The notes under the pieces: generated by a model | Database searches by the model: none | What the model saw: the letters and a program-made list of their open reading frames with translations, nothing else | What the model was told of the DNA's origin: nothing | Part shown: positions 62,783 to 64,000 of the stretch, one piece after another | How positions within the stretch are numbered: the stretch's first letter is position 1 | Layout: every line of letters begins with the position of its first letter | Program-made: the position numbers and the translations under genes | Source: Palsa-360 sp963710315 | GTDB taxonomy: Bacteria > Acidobacteriota > Terriglobia > Acidiferrales > UBA7541 | Length of the DNA stretch: 64,000 bases | Direction: 5' to 3' | Assembly: GCA_963710315.1 (NCBI GenBank) | Contig: CAVPZW010000007.1 | Location: 434,001-498,000 of the forward strand

Positions 62783-62809
62783 TTATCGGCCAGGTTGAAC
62801 AATGCTTCA
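62783..62809 (-). promoter_or_regulatory. Candidate sigma28 (FliA) promoter for cheR-HDOD
   Basis: Minus strand TGAAGCAT (62809-62802), 11 bases, GCCGATAA (62790-62783). The -10 is a perfect match to the FliA consensus and the -35 matches TAAAGTTT at five of eight positions with the right spacing. It would give a leader of about 230 bases. Confidence 0.55.
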
Positions 62810-62823
62810 ATCCCGCGAGCAAA

Positions 62824-63687
62824 CTAAGGAGCGATCACGGTCGGTTTCGGTACATTCAGGCTCAAGGGCGGAGCCGGTTTGTCAGTTCCCCGGGGCTGCA
62901 CTAAGGGTTGAGTGGGCGCCAAAATGACAATGTCGAGCCGCCGATTTTGCGCCCTGCCCTCGGGAGTGCTGTTGCTCGCAACGGGATTGAATTCGGCGTA
63001 TCCAGCCGCCGAAAGATGGCTGGCCGGAAGCCCATATTTGGTAATCAGGAGTTGGATAAGTTCCGTGGCCCGGGACGTGGAAAGCTCCCAGTTCGTGGCA
63101 AAGCGAGGCGTATGGATAGGAATGTTGTCGGTGTGCCCCTCAAGACGCAGATTCTCCGGCCGCTGCTTCAGAACTTGCGCAAGCCGCGCAATGGCGTCGA
63201 GCGAACTGGGACGAATGCTTGCGGACCCGCTGTCGAAAAATCCCATTTCTCTCAAGCTCACCACCAACCCCTCCCGCTGCATGGACATTGCCACTTCGTG
63301 CCGCTGAATCTCCGGATTGAGTGCGCTCTGGATGGCATCCTGAGCCTCTTGCAACGATTGCGATAGGGAGGCGCTGGAAAGCGCCCCTTTCATGGGATCC
63401 ACGATGCGTTTCAAATCCATCTCTTTGTTGATATTTTCGACGATCTGCACCTTCTCAAAGGGCATGGCGTCATCGTCTTTCACCGGAACCTTTGTGCTGG
63501 AGGCTTGAAACACGCCCAGCTCTTGAAACGCCACCTGAATGGCCAGCGCCAGATGGCCGGCCTTGCGCTTGTCCACTTGCGAAGAGGAATACAACACCAC
63601 GAAAAACGCAAATAGCAGCGTGATGAAATCCGCGTAGGAAACCAGCCAGCGCTCGTGGTTCACATGAGGCTCCCGCTTCCTCTTCAT
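62824..63687 (-). CDS. motB: Flagellar motor stator protein MotB
   Basis: Peptidoglycan-anchored stator subunit, 287 residues. N-terminal helix with proton-carrying Asp20 (WLVSYADFITLLFAFFVVLY), linker, and C-terminal OmpA-like domain (LEGHTDNIPIHTPRFATNWE and SAAGYAEFNPVASN). The C-terminal tail is Pro-rich. ATG overlaps the motA stop (ATGA). Confidence 0.94.
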   Translation of the reverse strand: MKRKREPHVNHERWLVSYADFITLLFAFFVVLYSSSQVDKRKAGHLALAIQVAFQELGVFQASSTKVPVKDDDAMPFEKVQIVENINKEMDLKRIVDPMKGALSSASLSQSLQEAQDAIQSALNPEIQRHEVAMSMQREGLVVSLREMGFFDSGSASIRPSSLDAIARLAQVLKQRPENLRLEGHTDNIPIHTPRFATNWELSTSRATELIQLLITKYGLPASHLSAAGYAEFNPVASNSTPEGRAQNRRLDIVILAPTQPLVQPRGTDKPAPPLSLNVPKPTVIAP

Positions 63688-64000
63688 ACCTCCACCCGGT
63701 CCCTTTCCTCTTCTCGCGCAGGCATTTCCGCGAGGAAACTATCCAGTTTGTTTTCGATCATGCGCGGATTCATGCCTTCCAAAATGGAAATAACGCCTTC
63801 CAGCATCATTTCGCGATTGATTTGCTCATCGCGAATGCGGATTCTCAATTTACCCGCCGCTGGAAGCAGGATCACGTTGGCGGCCCCAACTCCATAAACC
63901 GTGGCCACAAAAGCCACCGCGATTCCCCGCCCCACTTCATCGATATTGTCCAGATGTTGCATCACTTGAATAAGGCCCAGAATTGCCCCAATGATTCCAA
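63684..64000 (-). CDS. motA: Flagellar motor stator protein MotA (partial, runs off the window)
   Basis: The C-terminal about 105 residues are present: GIIGAILGLIQVMQHL (third membrane helix), GRGIAVAFVATVYGVGAANV (fourth helix, with the conserved Pro further downstream) and the cytoplasmic end. The frame continues to the last base of the window, so the start is outside. Coupled to motB by overlap. Confidence 0.92.
   Translation of the reverse strand, partial: GIIGAILGLIQVMQHLDNIDEVGRGIAVAFVATVYGVGAANVILLPAAGKLRIRIRDEQINREMMLEGVISILEGMNPRMIENKLDSFLAEMPAREEERDRVEV

Noticed and set aside
1..64000. tRNA or rRNA genes
   Set aside because: Looked for T-loop words such as GGTTCGAATCC with an acceptor stem and for conserved rRNA strings; only isolated hits inside coding genes (for example near 52215) without cloverleaf context.

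Overview
The window reads as a chromosomal segment of a moderately GC-rich, motile, Gram-negative bacterium, most likely an Acidobacteriota (Terriglobia-like) member. The grounds are the protein styles (giant secreted IPT/TIG plus FG-GAP or lactonase-propeller proteins, a Cys-rich secreted microprotein, an RRM protein with a glycine tail) and the many palindromic intergenic repeats built on a GGCTTCAGCC core. This taxonomic call is inference from pattern memory, not from a search. I see no rRNA, tRNA, CRISPR array, prophage or insertion sequence.

Layout. 0.0-2.2 kb: 3' end of an unknown gene, a PilT-type pilus ATPase and a secreted Cys-rich peptide. 2.8-6.9 kb: biotin operon bioB-bioF-bioD-bioA. 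7.1-10.3 kb: a shikimate-kinase-like P-loop kinase translationally coupled to a threonine synthase, then a potassium channel. 10.4-12.5 kb: small basic protein, RRM protein, O-methyltransferase. 12.7-16.2 kb (minus): lysine/diaminopimelate operon dapE-like, dapB, dapA, dapD. 16.7-17.6 kb: glycosyltransferase-like gene. 17.9-25.5 kb: sulfur assimilation island (cysD and cysN with a degenerate cysC tail on minus; a SAM-II-type riboswitch, a second threonine-synthase-like gene, a ThiS/MoaD-like sulfur carrier, an APS reductase and siroheme enzymes on plus). 25.6-28.1 kb: asd-lysC. 28.2-28.8 kb: DUF433/DUF5615 toxin-antitoxin-like pair. 28.9-32.6 kb: pgi and transketolase. 33.4-37.8 kb: secreted NHL propeller, Tat-exported LVIVD protein and an orphan TRAP solute-binding protein. 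38.0-46.8 kb (minus): two giant secreted IPT proteins, a small exported protein and an esterase. 47.1-55.5 kb: complete kdp potassium system with two microproteins, KdpE, and a KdpD that is split into two divergent genes. 55.6-59.2 kb: SRPBCC protein, OYE-family oxidoreductase, MurJ. 59.3-64.0 kb (minus): hybrid histidine kinase, HDOD protein, CheR, MotB and MotA (cut by the window end).

The most interesting part is the divergent control region at 20.7-21.1 kb. On the plus strand a near-consensus promoter feeds a SAM-II-type riboswitch and a terminator in front of a threonine-synthase paralogue followed by a sulfur-carrier gene. On the minus strand a promoter feeds a leader in which three mutually exclusive helices can be drawn (anti-antiterminator, antiterminator, terminator) before cysDN. 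Together with an APS-type CysH and siroheme genes, this suggests a sulfate-to-homocysteine or cysteine route using a protein thiocarboxylate, controlled at RNA level. The function of the ThrC paralogue there is inference.

A caution: many genes in 17.9-25.7 kb, the transketolase, kdpD and the NHL gene are broken by single-base insertions or deletions while the protein sequence continues perfectly in another frame. I treat these as probable sequence errors and annotate the genes across the breaks.
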